Origin: Ottowia sp. SB7-C50
GTDB taxonomy: Bacteria > Pseudomonadota > Gammaproteobacteria > Burkholderiales > Burkholderiaceae_C
DNA length: 64,000 nt
Direction: 5' to 3'
Assembly (NCBI RefSeq): GCF_033110285.1
Contig: NZ_CP136995.1
Span: forward strand, 310,001-374,000
Position 1 is the first letter of the stretch; each line of letters begins with the position of its first letter. The translations under genes were made by a program, and so were the position numbers. Positions 51,331 through 59,904 of this stretch are shown here, piece by piece. The notes beneath the pieces were generated by a model. It did not search any database. It saw only the letters and a program-made list of their open reading frames with translations, and was not told the DNA's origin.

Positions 51331-52958
51331 TGGCGTTCGCGCAGGCGCGCGTCCTTGGGCCAGGTGATGGTGTGTTCGGCGCTGAAGCGCTGGCTGGCGC
51401 CGGCGGCCAGCGGCTGCTGCCACATCACGCTGCCGGGCTGGTTGTTCCAGGCCTTGCTCTGCGGCTCGGGCTGGTAGCGCGAGTCGACGCGCACGTCGTC
51501 GTGCTCGGCCACCGGCGCGGCGTCCAGCACCTGCAGGGTGATGGCCTCGCGGTGGCGGTTGTCGACGGTGTACAGGCGGCTGATGCGGCGTTCATTGCGG
51601 CTGCCGATGAAGCCGCCCGTGCCCTCGGTCTGCGCGGGCTGCTCGACACGCACGTGGACCAGCTCGTCGCGCCCGAAGGCAAAGCCGGTGCGCGGCAGCG
51701 CGGCGGCGTCGAAGCGGCTGTTGCCCACGTAGGCGCCGTCGCGGTACAGGTTGACGGGCCCGGCCGGCCACACGCCTGGCGGCGCGGCCAGATCGGCGAT
51801 GAGGTAGGCCGCTGCGTCCAGCGCCGGCGTGGTGCGCACGACCAAGCGCGCGTCGGCCACGTGCTCGCCCAGCGACAGCGTGACGCGCTGCCCGCTGGAC
51901 GGCACGGTGATGCGCTGCGGCACTGCAAATTCGGTAGCAAAACTGCCCTGGAGCACGCTGACGTCGAACGACGGCGCGGCTTCTTCGGCGCCCGCGCTGG
52001 CCGGCGCCGCGCGCGACATCATCGCTGCCGCCGGCACCGGCATGGCTGGGGCGGCCGGCGGCGCGGGCGGCTGGATGCCGACGCGCCACGGGCGCGGCAG
52101 CGGCCCCTGCGTGGCGGCGCCGGGCTGGCCGGTGGACAGGGTCAACTGCACGCCGCTCCAGTCCTCGCCGGTGTTCTGCGCCACCAGGGCCTGGCGCTCC
52201 AGCCGCACCTTTTGGTTGGCGCTGTCGAGCGTGGCGCGGTAGCTGGGCTGCCAGCCGGGGCCGCGCACCTGGTACGACAGCTTCACCTCGCCGCCCTGCG
52301 GCGCGGCCAGCGTCACCTGCACCGTGCTGACCATCGCGTCGCGCGCGCCGGCGCGGTCGCGCTCGGCCAGCAGCGGCTTCAGTTCGCGCTCCAGCGCTTC
52401 CTGCTGGCGCTTGATCTGGTGCTGCCGCGTCAGCGCGTCGCGCGCCGACTGGCGCAGCGCCTGCGCCGTGGCGCCGATCTGCGCCGGCAGCGCGGCGCGC
52501 GCGTCGGCACCGTTGGAGGCGTTCTCGAAGCTCTTGAAATAACCCGTGGCGTAGCCGATGCCCGCGCTTTCGGCCTGCAGCGCGGCGACCTGGTCTTCCA
52601 GCGCGCGCACGCGCTCGTCCAGTGGGCTGGCGCAGGCGTTGCCCAGCAGCTCGCGCGGCTGCTGGCGCACGGCCAGTTCGCCCACGCGCACGCCGGCATC
52701 GCCGCTGACCTGCAGGCTGGCCGCGTCCAGCACCGCCGGCAGGCAGGCAAACACCGCCTGCCGCGCGCCCGGCCCCACGCGCAGCGCGCGCTCGACGGTG
52801 GCGCTGCCCGGATAGACCTTGACGCGTACCACGCGCGAGGCGGTGTCAACGCGCCCCTCTGCGGCGGACGACTGCGCACCGGCAGGCGCCACCCCCACCC
52901 AGGGCAGCAGCGCCAGAAGGCCCCACCGGGCGAGGCGGCGGGTGGGCAAATCATTCAT
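51327..52958 (-). CDS. DUF4139/MuiA-type mucoidy-inhibitor-like protein
   Basis: A 543-residue exported protein with a signal peptide (MNDLPTRRLARWGLLALLPW, cleavage after AGA). It has the N-terminal DUF4140-like strand (VKVYPGSATVERALRVGPG), a coiled coil (~residues 110–220; ERVRALEDQVAALQAE and LKPLLAERDRAG) and a C-terminal DUF4139 beta domain (LSYQVRGPGWQPSYRATLDS, VQLTLSTGQPGAATQGPLP). The family is widespread and of unknown biochemical role. It overlaps pgpA by four bases. The gene separates thiL from pgpA in this genome. Confidence 0.82.
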   Translation of the reverse strand: MNDLPTRRLARWGLLALLPWVGVAPAGAQSSAAEGRVDTASRVVRVKVYPGSATVERALRVGPGARQAVFACLPAVLDAASLQVSGDAGVRVGELAVRQQPRELLGNACASPLDERVRALEDQVAALQAESAGIGYATGYFKSFENASNGADARAALPAQIGATAQALRQSARDALTRQHQIKRQQEALERELKPLLAERDRAGARDAMVSTVQVTLAAPQGGEVKLSYQVRGPGWQPSYRATLDSANQKVRLERQALVAQNTGEDWSGVQLTLSTGQPGAATQGPLPRPWRVGIQPPAPPAAPAMPVPAAAMMSRAAPASAGAEEAAPSFDVSVLQGSFATEFAVPQRITVPSSGQRVTLSLGEHVADARLVVRTTPALDAAAYLIADLAAPPGVWPAGPVNLYRDGAYVGNSRFDAAALPRTGFAFGRDELVHVRVEQPAQTEGTGGFIGSRNERRISRLYTVDNRHREAITLQVLDAAPVAEHDDVRVDSRYQPEPQSKAWNNQPGSVMWQQPLAAGASQRFSAEHTITWPKDARLRERQ

Positions 52959-53032
52959 CGCAGGGCTCCAGAACGCGCATGCCGCCAATGCTAGCAGCCG
53001 CCTGCGCCGGGCCGGTACTGCGCGCTTACCCA

Positions 53033-53095
53033 TCAAAAAGCCCGCTTGCGCTGATGGATTCAGCGCAAGTCGCTATCAATGTTGAAGTGATGGCG
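53033..53095. repeat. Family A palindromic repeat
   Basis: A perfect ten-base stem, CTTGCGCTGA and TCAGCGCAAG around TGGAT, followed by TCGCTATCAATG. It is intergenic between the GST and DUF4139 genes. Confidence 0.65.
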
Positions 53096-53110
53096 CTGTC
53101 ACGCCCGCCC

Positions 53111-53743
53111 TCAGGCGCCCGCCGCCGCCTTCTGCTGCGCCAGCGCCTGATCGTCGATCTGCGCCGCGCGCCGCGCCGCCGGCCGCTGCGCATGCAGCGC
53201 GGCAAAGCGCTCGAAGGCCGGCCGCGCGGGCAGCAGCTTGAACTGCAGGTACCAGCCCACGTAGGCCGACACCAGCAGGTCGGCCGCGGTGAAGCGGTCG
53301 CCCGCCAGATGGTCGCGGCCCTGCAGGGCGGCCTCCAGCGTGTTCAGCAGGTCGTACTCGGTGCCGAAGCCGGCCATGCCGGGTTCGGGCAGCGTCGCGC
53401 CGCTGGCCTTGGCGGTCATCAGCTGCTCCAGCGGGCCCATGAAGCTGATCCAGCGGTAATACGGCCCGCGCGCCGCGCTGCCCACGGGCGGCGCCAGGTG
53501 CTGATCGGGCACCAGGTCGGCCAGGTACAGGCAGATGGCCGCGTTCTCGGTTACCACCGTGTCGACGTGCCGGATCGCCGGCACCTTGCCCATGGGGTTG
53601 ATGGCGCGGTATTCCGGTGCCTTCATCGTGGTGCCGTAGTCGAGCAGCACGGTGTCGTAGGGCAGGCCGGTTTCTTCCAGCATCCAGCGCGCGACGCGGC
53701 CGCGCGACATGGGGTGGGTGTAAAAGGTCAGGGGCAGTGTCAT
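53111..53743 (-). CDS. Glutathione S-transferase family protein
   Basis: A 210-residue protein with an N-terminal thioredoxin-like domain (LTFYTHPMSRGRVARWMLEE, INPMGKVPAIRHVD with the cis-Pro, VVTENAAICLYLADL) and a C-terminal helical domain (from about residue 85). The Ser in THPMSRG is a likely catalytic residue. It resembles the beta/theta-type GSTs in detoxification. The start (MTLPLTFYTH) is 42 bases before the SRPBCC gene stop on the same strand, so they may be cotranscribed. The last codons, QKAAAGA, are followed by a family A repeat. Confidence 0.87.
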   Translation of the reverse strand: MTLPLTFYTHPMSRGRVARWMLEETGLPYDTVLLDYGTTMKAPEYRAINPMGKVPAIRHVDTVVTENAAICLYLADLVPDQHLAPPVGSAARGPYYRWISFMGPLEQLMTAKASGATLPEPGMAGFGTEYDLLNTLEAALQGRDHLAGDRFTAADLLVSAYVGWYLQFKLLPARPAFERFAALHAQRPAARRAAQIDDQALAQQKAAAGA

Positions 53744-53780
53744 GGGTGTTCGTGCAGTGGGTGCGGGTCGGCCGCACACT

Positions 53781-54200
53781 TTACGCCGGCGGGGCGGCTT
53801 CTGCCTCGCGCCGCAGCGCGGCCAGCACTGTCGGAAAGTCGGCGGCAATGCCGGGGCCGACGTTCTCCGCGCCCGGCCCGTCCACCTGGATGCGGTAAAC
53901 CACGCGGACACCGCCCTCTTCGCGCGCGGTGATCTCATGCGCCACCTGCACCCGAACGCCGGCGAATTCGGTGACGTTGACGAAGCCCTGGAGCGGCCGA
54001 ACGTCGGTCAAGGTGCTGTGCAGCACCGGGCCGCCGTCAGGCAACTGCATCTCAAAGCGAGTGCCATCGGCAAAAGGGCCGTGCAGGCGCATACCCGCTA
54101 CGCCGATGTTCCATCGCGGCCAGCCCGCGACATCGGTGAACAGGTGCCACACGCGCTCGGCGGGGGCGGCGATGGGGGTGCTGTGTTCGGCGGTCCACAT
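53781..54200 (-). CDS. SRPBCC family protein (polyketide cyclase/START-like)
   Basis: A 139-residue protein with the SRPBCC pattern: MWTAEHSTPIAAPAERVWHL, FTDVAGWPRWNIGVAG, then FEMQLPDGGPVLHSTLTDVR and the C-terminal helix (DFPTVLAALRREAEAAPPA). These form a hydrophobic pocket and are thought to bind or modify small lipophilic molecules. It sits between the GST and the WYL regulator, and the three may form one unit under the regulator. Confidence 0.8.
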   Translation of the reverse strand: MWTAEHSTPIAAPAERVWHLFTDVAGWPRWNIGVAGMRLHGPFADGTRFEMQLPDGGPVLHSTLTDVRPLQGFVNVTEFAGVRVQVAHEITAREEGGVRVVYRIQVDGPGAENVGPGIAADFPTVLAALRREAEAAPPA

Positions 54201-54259
54201 GGTGAAGGCTCCTCGTGTCAACAAGAAGCCAGTGTGGGCCGGGCGGCTGTCAGCGGTTG

Positions 54260-54967
54260 TCAGCAGTCGGGGCCTGCCGGATCGATGCCTTGCTGCGCAC
54301 GCCAGCGGCGCATCAAGGCGTGGCGCCGGTCGGGGTAGCGATGTCCGCTGGCGGCCAGCGCCAGAACACGGTCGGCGCGAAAGTGGCGAAAGTCTTGACG
54401 CAATTCGCACCACGCGGCGATGACGTGTGCCTCGTCGAAGAATGCCATCGCAAAGGGCCAGATGCGCCGCTGTGTCGCCGCGCCGCTTTCGTCGCGGTAG
54501 TCGATCTGCAGCGCGTGTTCGTCGCGGATCGCGCGGCGCAGCACGGGCAGCCAGGGCGCAGGCGGTGGCGGCCTGCCGTGCGCGGGCACGAACAGGCTGT
54601 TGGTTTCGATGGCCAGCCTCAGCCCGGCGGGCAGCACGGCGCTGACGCGCTGCATCGCAGCCTGCGCTGCCCGCGCCAGTTCCGAATCGGCCGTGTGACC
54701 CGCGACCCAGCGCGCGCCCAGCACCAGCGCCTCCAACTCGTCGGCCGAAAACATCAGCGGCGGCAGCGTGAAGCCGGGCCGCAGCACGTAGCCGACGCCC
54801 GGATCGCGCTCGATCTGCGCGCCCTGCTCACGCAGCGTGGCGATGTCGCGGTACAGCGTGCGCAGGCTGACGCTCAGTTCCCCGGCCAGCACCGCGCCCG
54901 CCACCGGCTGGCGCCGCGTGCGCAGGCGCTCCAGCAGTTGCAGCAAGCGGGCGGCGCGGCCGGGCAC
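54260..54967 (-). CDS. YafY-type HTH and WYL-domain transcriptional regulator
   Basis: A 235-residue protein with a GTG start (VPGRAARLLQLLERLR). The N-terminal HTH runs to ~60 (GELSVSLRTLYRDIATLREQ), followed by the WYL domain (~130–230; LQIDYRDESGAATQRRIWPF and the WCELRQDFRHFRADRV core). WYL domains sense nucleic acid or small ligands and often control stress genes. It begins 11 bases after the thiL stop and precedes the SRPBCC and GST genes, its likely targets. Confidence 0.85.
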   Translation of the reverse strand: MPGRAARLLQLLERLRTRRQPVAGAVLAGELSVSLRTLYRDIATLREQGAQIERDPGVGYVLRPGFTLPPLMFSADELEALVLGARWVAGHTADSELARAAQAAMQRVSAVLPAGLRLAIETNSLFVPAHGRPPPPAPWLPVLRRAIRDEHALQIDYRDESGAATQRRIWPFAMAFFDEAHVIAAWCELRQDFRHFRADRVLALAASGHRYPDRRHALMRRWRAQQGIDPAGPDC

Positions 54968-54978
54968 GGCGGGTGGCG

Positions 54979-55998
54979 TCAGGCGAAGTGGTCGAAGGCG
55001 CGCGCCGCCAGTGGCGTGGTGCGGCCGTCGGCGCCGGTCAGGCGCAGGCCGGGCGCGGCTTCGATGCGGCCTATGCGGGTGACGGGCGTGGCGGCGCGTT
55101 CGGCGGCGGCCTGCACGGCGGCGCGGGCGACGGGCGGGGCGGTGAAGACCAGCTCGTAGTCGTCGCCGCCGGTGAGCGCCATGCGCCACCGCCGATCTGC
55201 ATCGAATGGGCCACCAGCGCTGGATGGCAAAGCGTATTCAGCTATCAAAAATGAAACATCCGCGCTGTCGAGCACGGCGCCGACACGGCTTGCCTGCAGG
55301 ATGTGCCCGAGGTCGCCCGCCAGCCCGTCGCTGACATCGGCCGCCGCGCTGGCGATTCCGCGCAGCGCCAGCCCCAGTGCGAGGCGCGGCGTGGGGCGCT
55401 CCAGCCGCTGGCGGGCAGCGGCCAGCACGGCGGGCGGCAGCGTCCATTCGCCGCGCAGCGCGCCCAGCGCCAGCCGCGCGTCGCCCAAGGTGCCGCTGAC
55501 CCAGATGTCGTCGCCCACGCGCGCGCCATCGCGCCGCAGCGCCTGGCCCGCCGGCACCTGGCCGAACACGGTGATGCACAGGTTGAGCGGCCCGGCGGTG
55601 GTGTCGCCGCCGATCAGCGGGCAGGCGTGCGCGTCGGCCAGCGCGAACAGGCCGCGCGCGAAGGCGCCCAGCCAGGCTTCGTCGCGCGCGCGCTCGGGCG
55701 GCAGCGCCAGCGCCAGGGTGAAGGCCAGTGGCGCGGCCCCCATGGCGGCCAGGTCGCTCAGGTTGACGGCCAGCGCCTTGTGGCCCAGCGCGTCGGGGTC
55801 GACGTCGGCAAAGAAATGGCGGCCTTCGACCAGCATGTCGGTGCTGATGGCCAGTTGCTGGCCGGGCGCGAGCTGCAGCAGGGCGCAGTCGTCGCCGATG
55901 CCGAGCGCTATTGTTTGAGTAGCGTTATCCGCTTGCGGGGCGGGCGGTGGTGGCGACTTTCGCTTGAAGAAGCGATCGATCAGTTCGAATTCACCCAT
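54979..55998 (-). CDS. thiL: Thiamine-monophosphate kinase
   Basis: A 339-residue protein of the AIR-synthase fold. It has the N-terminal GEFELIDRFF, IGDDCALLQLAPGQQLAIST, the metal site VNLSDLAAMGAAPLAFTL and DVSDGLAGDLGHIL, and LTGGDDYELVFTAP. It phosphorylates thiamine phosphate to the diphosphate cofactor. Residues FLIAEYALPSSAGGP lie in an in-frame family A repeat. The start (MGEFELIDRFF) is chosen over a frame open to 56046, which overlaps the amidotransferase stop. Confidence 0.93.
   Translation of the reverse strand: MGEFELIDRFFKRKSPPPPAPQADNATQTIALGIGDDCALLQLAPGQQLAISTDMLVEGRHFFADVDPDALGHKALAVNLSDLAAMGAAPLAFTLALALPPERARDEAWLGAFARGLFALADAHACPLIGGDTTAGPLNLCITVFGQVPAGQALRRDGARVGDDIWVSGTLGDARLALGALRGEWTLPPAVLAAARQRLERPTPRLALGLALRGIASAAADVSDGLAGDLGHILQASRVGAVLDSADVSFLIAEYALPSSAGGPFDADRRWRMALTGGDDYELVFTAPPVARAAVQAAAERAATPVTRIGRIEAAPGLRLTGADGRTTPLAARAFDHFA
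55205..55262 (-). repeat. Family A palindromic repeat inside thiL
   Basis: On the minus strand GTTTCATTTTTGATAGCTGA then ATACGCTTTGCCATCCAGCG then CTGGTGGCCC. This is a nearly full-length copy, in frame, adding about 18 codons. Confidence 0.75.
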
Positions 55999-56023
55999 GG
56001 CCATCGCGTCCGCCGCTGGCGCG

Positions 56024-56887
56024 TCACCGGATTCTGTCGCGCACACGCGCCACGCTGCGGGCCAGCCGGCGCACGTTGCCGGCGCGGCGCAGCGCCGCCT
56101 TGAGGAAGTCCATCATCAGCGGGCCGCTGTCCAGCACGGTGTCGGCGGCGTCGAAGCCCAGGCCGTGGAATTCGGGGTGCCACTGCACGCCCATGACGAA
56201 GCGGTGGCCGGGGTGGCGAATGCCTTCGGGCACCAGGTCGATGGGGCTGCGCGCTTCCAGCACCAGGCCCTGGCCAAGCTGGTCGACGCACTGGTGGTGG
56301 ATGCTGGTGACGCGCCGCGGCGCGTAGCCGTAGATGTCGGACAGGCGCGAGCCGGGCATGAAGTGCACTTCGTGGATCAGGCGGTCGTAGCGCTCGGTGT
56401 CGTTGTGCAGGATGGCGCCGGGCCACTGGGTGGGAATGTCCTGCACCAGCGTGCCGCCGAAGTACACGTTGAGCAGCTGGCAGCCGCGGCAGATGCCCAG
56501 CACGGGCTTGTCGGCCTGGATGAAGCCGCGCAGCAGGTCCAGCTCGTATTCGTCGCGGATCGGGTCGTATTCGGCCTTGTCGATCCACGGCGTCTGGCCG
56601 TAGGTGGCGGGGCTGATGTCGATGCCGCCCTGCAGCACCAGCCCGTCCAGGTGATCGACCAGGTCGTGGATGGGCGGGCGTTTGCGCAGCGTGGGCCCCT
56701 GGTTGTCGATGAACGGAATCATCAGCGCCACCACGCCGTGGCCCATGATCCAGTGCGCCATGTTGCTCTCAAGGTACTGCAGCCGCTTGAGCGGCAGCCC
56801 GATACCGGGCGGGGGCTGGTGCAACAGGCGGGCGGAGATGCCGATGCGCAGGGTCATGAGCGGTGTGGGAGATAGCGAAGCTGTCAT
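56024..56887 (-). CDS. Class I glutamine amidotransferase/gamma-Glu-GABA hydrolase-like (peptidase C26)
   Basis: A 287-residue protein. The nucleophile elbow is VLGICRGCQLLNVYFGG (Cys ~120) and the His/Glu pair is in RFVMGVQWHPEFHGLG. GGIDISPATYGQ near residue 85 and PRRVTSIHHQCVDQLGQG fit the PuuD/gamma-glutamyl hydrolase group, which cleaves gamma-glutamyl bonds. It follows ybdK, a glutamate-amine ligase-type gene, suggesting a make-and-break pair on gamma-glutamyl compounds. The start MTASLSPTPLMT is chosen; residues upstream come from a family B repeat. Confidence 0.87.
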   Translation of the reverse strand: MTASLSPTPLMTLRIGISARLLHQPPPGIGLPLKRLQYLESNMAHWIMGHGVVALMIPFIDNQGPTLRKRPPIHDLVDHLDGLVLQGGIDISPATYGQTPWIDKAEYDPIRDEYELDLLRGFIQADKPVLGICRGCQLLNVYFGGTLVQDIPTQWPGAILHNDTERYDRLIHEVHFMPGSRLSDIYGYAPRRVTSIHHQCVDQLGQGLVLEARSPIDLVPEGIRHPGHRFVMGVQWHPEFHGLGFDAADTVLDSGPLMMDFLKAALRRAGNVRRLARSVARVRDRIR

Positions 56888-56919
56888 TGTGACGCGCCTG
56901 CCGCCCTTCCACATCAACA

Positions 56920-57020
56920 GGCCGCGGAGCAGGCCATGTGGGAACGCCATGCCCGGGCTTGCACCGGGCGTTGGCGTTGCCCCCCCCTGAGGGGGGATGG
57001 CGCCGAAGGCGACTCAGGGG
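56920..57020 (+). repeat. ~105 bp GC-rich dispersed repeat (family B)
   Basis: GGCCGCGGAGCAGGCCATGT, then GGGCTTGCACCGGGCGTTGG, then GGATGGCGCCGAAGGCGACT and CAGG. The ybdK stop codon lies in it. Confidence 0.82.
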
Positions 57021-58132
57021 GCTCTGAATTTCAGTGCGGCCTGCCGGATGACTTCGCCCAGCAGGCGCGCCTGCGCCTGGCGCTCGCGCAGCCAGCGGGC
57101 GTCGTTGCGACCTTTCTGCACTTCGGCGCGCAGCAGGGCCAGTGCGCCGCCGGCGTCCAGCGCGCTGGCGTGCGGCGCCAGTTGCTCGAAGGTGGCCAGC
57201 AGGTGGTCGCGCAGCGGCATGTGCTGGCCGCTGGCCGGGTCGACATAGACCGCCTCCAGCCCGAAGCGGCAGGCCTGGAAGCGGTTGTAGCTGTAGACGA
57301 GGTAGTCGTCCTCGCAGGGGATGAAGGGCCGGTCGTTCTGGAACCACGCCGCCAGCGACTGCACGAAGCCGGCCAGCGCGGCGGCGCGCTGCACCGTCAG
57401 CGGGGTGTCGAACACGCGCACTTCGATGGTGCCGTATTCGGGCTTGGGGCGGATGTCCCAGTAGAAGTCCTTCATCGACTTGACCACGCCGGTGCGCGTC
57501 ATCTTGTCGAAGTAGGTGCCGAACTCGTCCCACGTCAGCACGCAGGGCGCGCGGCCCGACAGCGGAAACGCGAACACCGAGTTGAGCCGCGCCGAGTCGA
57601 ACGCCGTGTCCTGCCCCTGCACGTAGGGGCTGCTGGCCGCCAGCGCGATGAAGTGCGGGATGTAGCGGCTCATGCAGTGCAGCGTGTAGAGCGCCGTGTC
57701 GGCGTCGGGGCAGCCGACGTGCACGTGCTGTCCGAAGATGGTGAACTGCTTGGTCAGGTAGCCGTACAGCTGCGACAGCTGGTGAAAGCGCGGCCGGTCG
57801 TAGATGCGCTGCTGGTGCCACTGCTGGAACGGGTGCGTGCCGCCGCCCACCACGGCGATGTTGAGCTTGTCGGCGCATTGCACCAGCGCATCGCGGATCT
57901 GCGACAGCTCGGCCAGCGCCTGCTGCCAGCTGCCGCACACGCCGGTCGATATCTCGATCATGCCGGCGGTCATCTCGGGCACCACGCTGCCGGGCAGCTT
58001 GTGGCGCGCCATCAGGCGCAGCATGTCGTCGGCGTAGTGCGTCAGGTCGTAGTCGTTGGTGTTGACCAGCTGCAGTTCCAGCTCGACGCCCAGCGTCAGC
58101 GGCTGCGAGGGGCCGAAGGCTTCCAGGCTCAT
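57014..58132 (-). CDS. YbdK family carboxylate–amine ligase (GCS2)
   Basis: A 372-residue protein of the glutamate-cysteine ligase 2 family: [60 protein letters not shown] and [17 protein letters not shown]. Members join glutamate or another acid to an amine with ATP; YbdK makes gamma-glutamyl-cysteine weakly. It overlaps the antiporter gene by four bases and precedes the amidotransferase. The stop codon lies in a family B repeat, so the conserved end (AALKFRAP) is cut short there. Confidence 0.9.
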   Translation of the reverse strand: MSLEAFGPSQPLTLGVELELQLVNTNDYDLTHYADDMLRLMARHKLPGSVVPEMTAGMIEISTGVCGSWQQALAELSQIRDALVQCADKLNIAVVGGGTHPFQQWHQQRIYDRPRFHQLSQLYGYLTKQFTIFGQHVHVGCPDADTALYTLHCMSRYIPHFIALAASSPYVQGQDTAFDSARLNSVFAFPLSGRAPCVLTWDEFGTYFDKMTRTGVVKSMKDFYWDIRPKPEYGTIEVRVFDTPLTVQRAAALAGFVQSLAAWFQNDRPFIPCEDDYLVYSYNRFQACRFGLEAVYVDPASGQHMPLRDHLLATFEQLAPHASALDAGGALALLRAEVQKGRNDARWLRERQAQARLLGEVIRQAALKFRAP

Positions 58133-59391
58133 GGCGTGCGCCCTCCGTCATCGGTCGTCAGGTCGCCGCGCTGGCGGGACGGCCGTTCTGCCTCGCGCAC
58201 ATGCACCAGCGCGCCGCCCACCAGCACCGCGCCCAGCAGCTCGGTCAGCAGGATCACCGGCAGCGCGATGGCCGCCACCTGCGCGCCCACCGTCGGCGAG
58301 GCCACCACGAACTGCGAGGTCAGCAGCAGCGCCACGGCCGACATCGGGAACATCGCCACGCCCACCCACAGCGACTGCCGCAGCGACAGGCTGCTGGCCG
58401 GTCCGGTGACCAGCAGCGTCACCACCTTGGCCGCCAGCCGCGTGCCCAGCAGGGCCAGCGCGGCCCAGGTGATGGCGCCGCCCCAGTTGGCCTGCGCCGC
58501 CATGGACGACACCAGCACGAACATCAGGATCGTCAGCATCGACGAGGCCGTACCCAGCTGGCGTGGCCACACCCACGGGCGCGGGTGGAACTGCTTGAGC
58601 ACAATGCCCGCCAGCAGCGTGGCCAGCGGCGCCGAGCCGCCCAGCGACGAGGTCACCGCCGCGCAGGCGCCGATCAGCGCCAGGATGACGATGGCCGTGT
58701 CCTGGCTGGTCGGCTGCAGCAGGCGGAAGGCGCCGGCCAGCAGCGCCGCCAGCAGCACGCCCACCAGCAGCGACACGCCCAGCACCGCCGCCGTCGAGGC
58801 CAGCGACGCCACCAGACTGGTGTCGCCGCGGGCGATGGTGCGCAGCATGGCGGTGCCCAGCGTCAGCGCGTACAGCGTGTTGAGCGTGGCCAGCGCGATG
58901 GCGCGGTCGGTCACCGGGCCGCTGGCGCGCAGGTCGGACACCACCCGCGTCAGCACCGCCGGCGACGCGGCCACCGCCACCATCGACAGCGCGCGCGCCA
59001 CTGGCAGGTCGACGCCCAGCGCGCGCAGCGCCAGGTACGCGGCGGCAAACGTCAGCGTCGACTCGACCAGGCTTTGCACCAGCACCATCGGGTTGTGGCG
59101 GAACCAGCGCAGCGACAGCCGCGCGCCGGCCTCGAACAGCAGGATGGCGATGCCCAGCTCCAGCAGGTACAGGCCCACGCCGCGCAAGGGCCAGGCGGCG
59201 CCGGCAAAGCCCACGGTGCCGGCCAGCGCACCCACCACGGCGTAGCCGATCAGCTTGGGCAGGCCGGTGAAATGCTGCACCAGGTGGCCGGTCAGCGCGG
59301 CCACGGCCAGCACCAGCGCCCATTCCAGCGTCAGCGGCCCGGGCCCGGCCTGCAGCGCCTCGCTCCAGGGGGCGATCAAGGGGTCAATCAA
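58129..59391 (-). CDS. CPA2-family cation:proton antiporter (KefB/RosB-like), membrane domain only
   Basis: A 420-residue protein of about twelve helices with a probable TTG start ([18 protein letters not shown]). Family marks are [40 protein letters not shown] and [20 protein letters not shown]. No TrkA-N/C cytoplasmic domain follows, so it lacks the usual nucleotide-gated regulation. KefB-like proteins export K+ in response to glutathione adducts, which fits with the downstream ybdK. It overlaps ybdK by four bases. Confidence 0.85.
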   Translation of the reverse strand: MIDPLIAPWSEALQAGPGPLTLEWALVLAVAALTGHLVQHFTGLPKLIGYAVVGALAGTVGFAGAAWPLRGVGLYLLELGIAILLFEAGARLSLRWFRHNPMVLVQSLVESTLTFAAAYLALRALGVDLPVARALSMVAVAASPAVLTRVVSDLRASGPVTDRAIALATLNTLYALTLGTAMLRTIARGDTSLVASLASTAAVLGVSLLVGVLLAALLAGAFRLLQPTSQDTAIVILALIGACAAVTSSLGGSAPLATLLAGIVLKQFHPRPWVWPRQLGTASSMLTILMFVLVSSMAAQANWGGAITWAALALLGTRLAAKVVTLLVTGPASSLSLRQSLWVGVAMFPMSAVALLLTSQFVVASPTVGAQVAAIALPVILLTELLGAVLVGGALVHVREAERPSRQRGDLTTDDGGRTP

Positions 59392-59421
59392 AACGGGAGA
59401 ATCCTTTCTGGGGTCGGCGTA

Positions 59422-59588
59422 AAGGCGACGCTGAATAAGTCGCCGCGGATGCTGGCGCTGTGGTTTGGGATGGGATGCAAGGCGCAAACCGCAGCCATAG
59501 CGTGGGCTATGGCGAGGATTTGCAACGCCGCAGACCGCCCAAATCCACAGATGCCGGCGCCGCGAGGGGCTTGTTCCAGCGTTGCCTT
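59422..59588. repeat. ~167 bp long imperfect hairpin (family C)
   Basis: The left arm begins AAGGCGACGCTGAATAAGTC and the right arm ends with GCCGCGAGGGGCTTGTTCCA then GCGTTGCCTT, its imperfect reverse complement. The centre is CCATAGCGTGGGCTATGG. Arms are almost equal (~82 bases each) around 59,504. No open frame is conserved. With the next two repeats it fills the ~510-base gap between the antiporter and Gcr-type genes. Confidence 0.8.
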
Positions 59589-59657
59589 AATCCTAACCCG
59601 GGCGCTGTGGCGCCCTTTTCAGTGCGCCGCGTCTGCGCATATTTGCTTCCAAAGTAA

Positions 59658-59712
59658 TAGCTGAATGCGCTTGCCAGACAAGCGCTGGCGGTCGATTTAA
59701 TTAAAAAAACGG
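59658..59712 (+). repeat. Family A palindromic repeat
   Basis: AAAGTAATAGCTGAATGCGC then TTGCCAGACAAGCGCTGGCG then GTCGATTTAATTAAAAAAAC. It lies between the two long hairpins. Confidence 0.7.
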
Positions 59713-59735
59713 CGTGCTGGCGCCCGCCCGCAAGG

Positions 59736-59904
59736 CTAGGAGTCTGCGCGGTAGAAGGCGTCGAAGCGAAACGCGCGAAAAACGAGGACAGCTTTGGTGT
59801 ACCGACAAGCCCATAGCCGGGCTATGGGCGCCGGAGGTAGCGCCGCGATGGACCGTTTTCTCGCGCGTTGCAGCCGACGCTCCTTCTGCCGCGCAGACTC
59901 CTAG
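59736..59904. repeat. ~169 bp long imperfect hairpin (family C)
   Basis: Terminal inverted repeats CTAGGAGTCTGCGCGGTAGA and CTTCTGCCGCGCAGACTCCT (then AG) and a perfect centre CCCATAGCCGGGCTATGGG at 59,810–59,828. Its centre and architecture match the hairpin at 59,422 though most arm sequence differs. The stop codon of the Gcr-type gene lies in the right terminal repeat. Confidence 0.85.

Noticed and set aside
55905..55942. GCGCTATTGTTTGAGTAGCG in thiL as a second family A copy
   Set aside because: Short inverted repeat only; lacks the CAAGCGC hairpin arms.
59422..59904. Repeats near 59.4–59.9 kb as a CRISPR array
   Set aside because: Only two unlike hairpins, no regular spacers, no cas genes.
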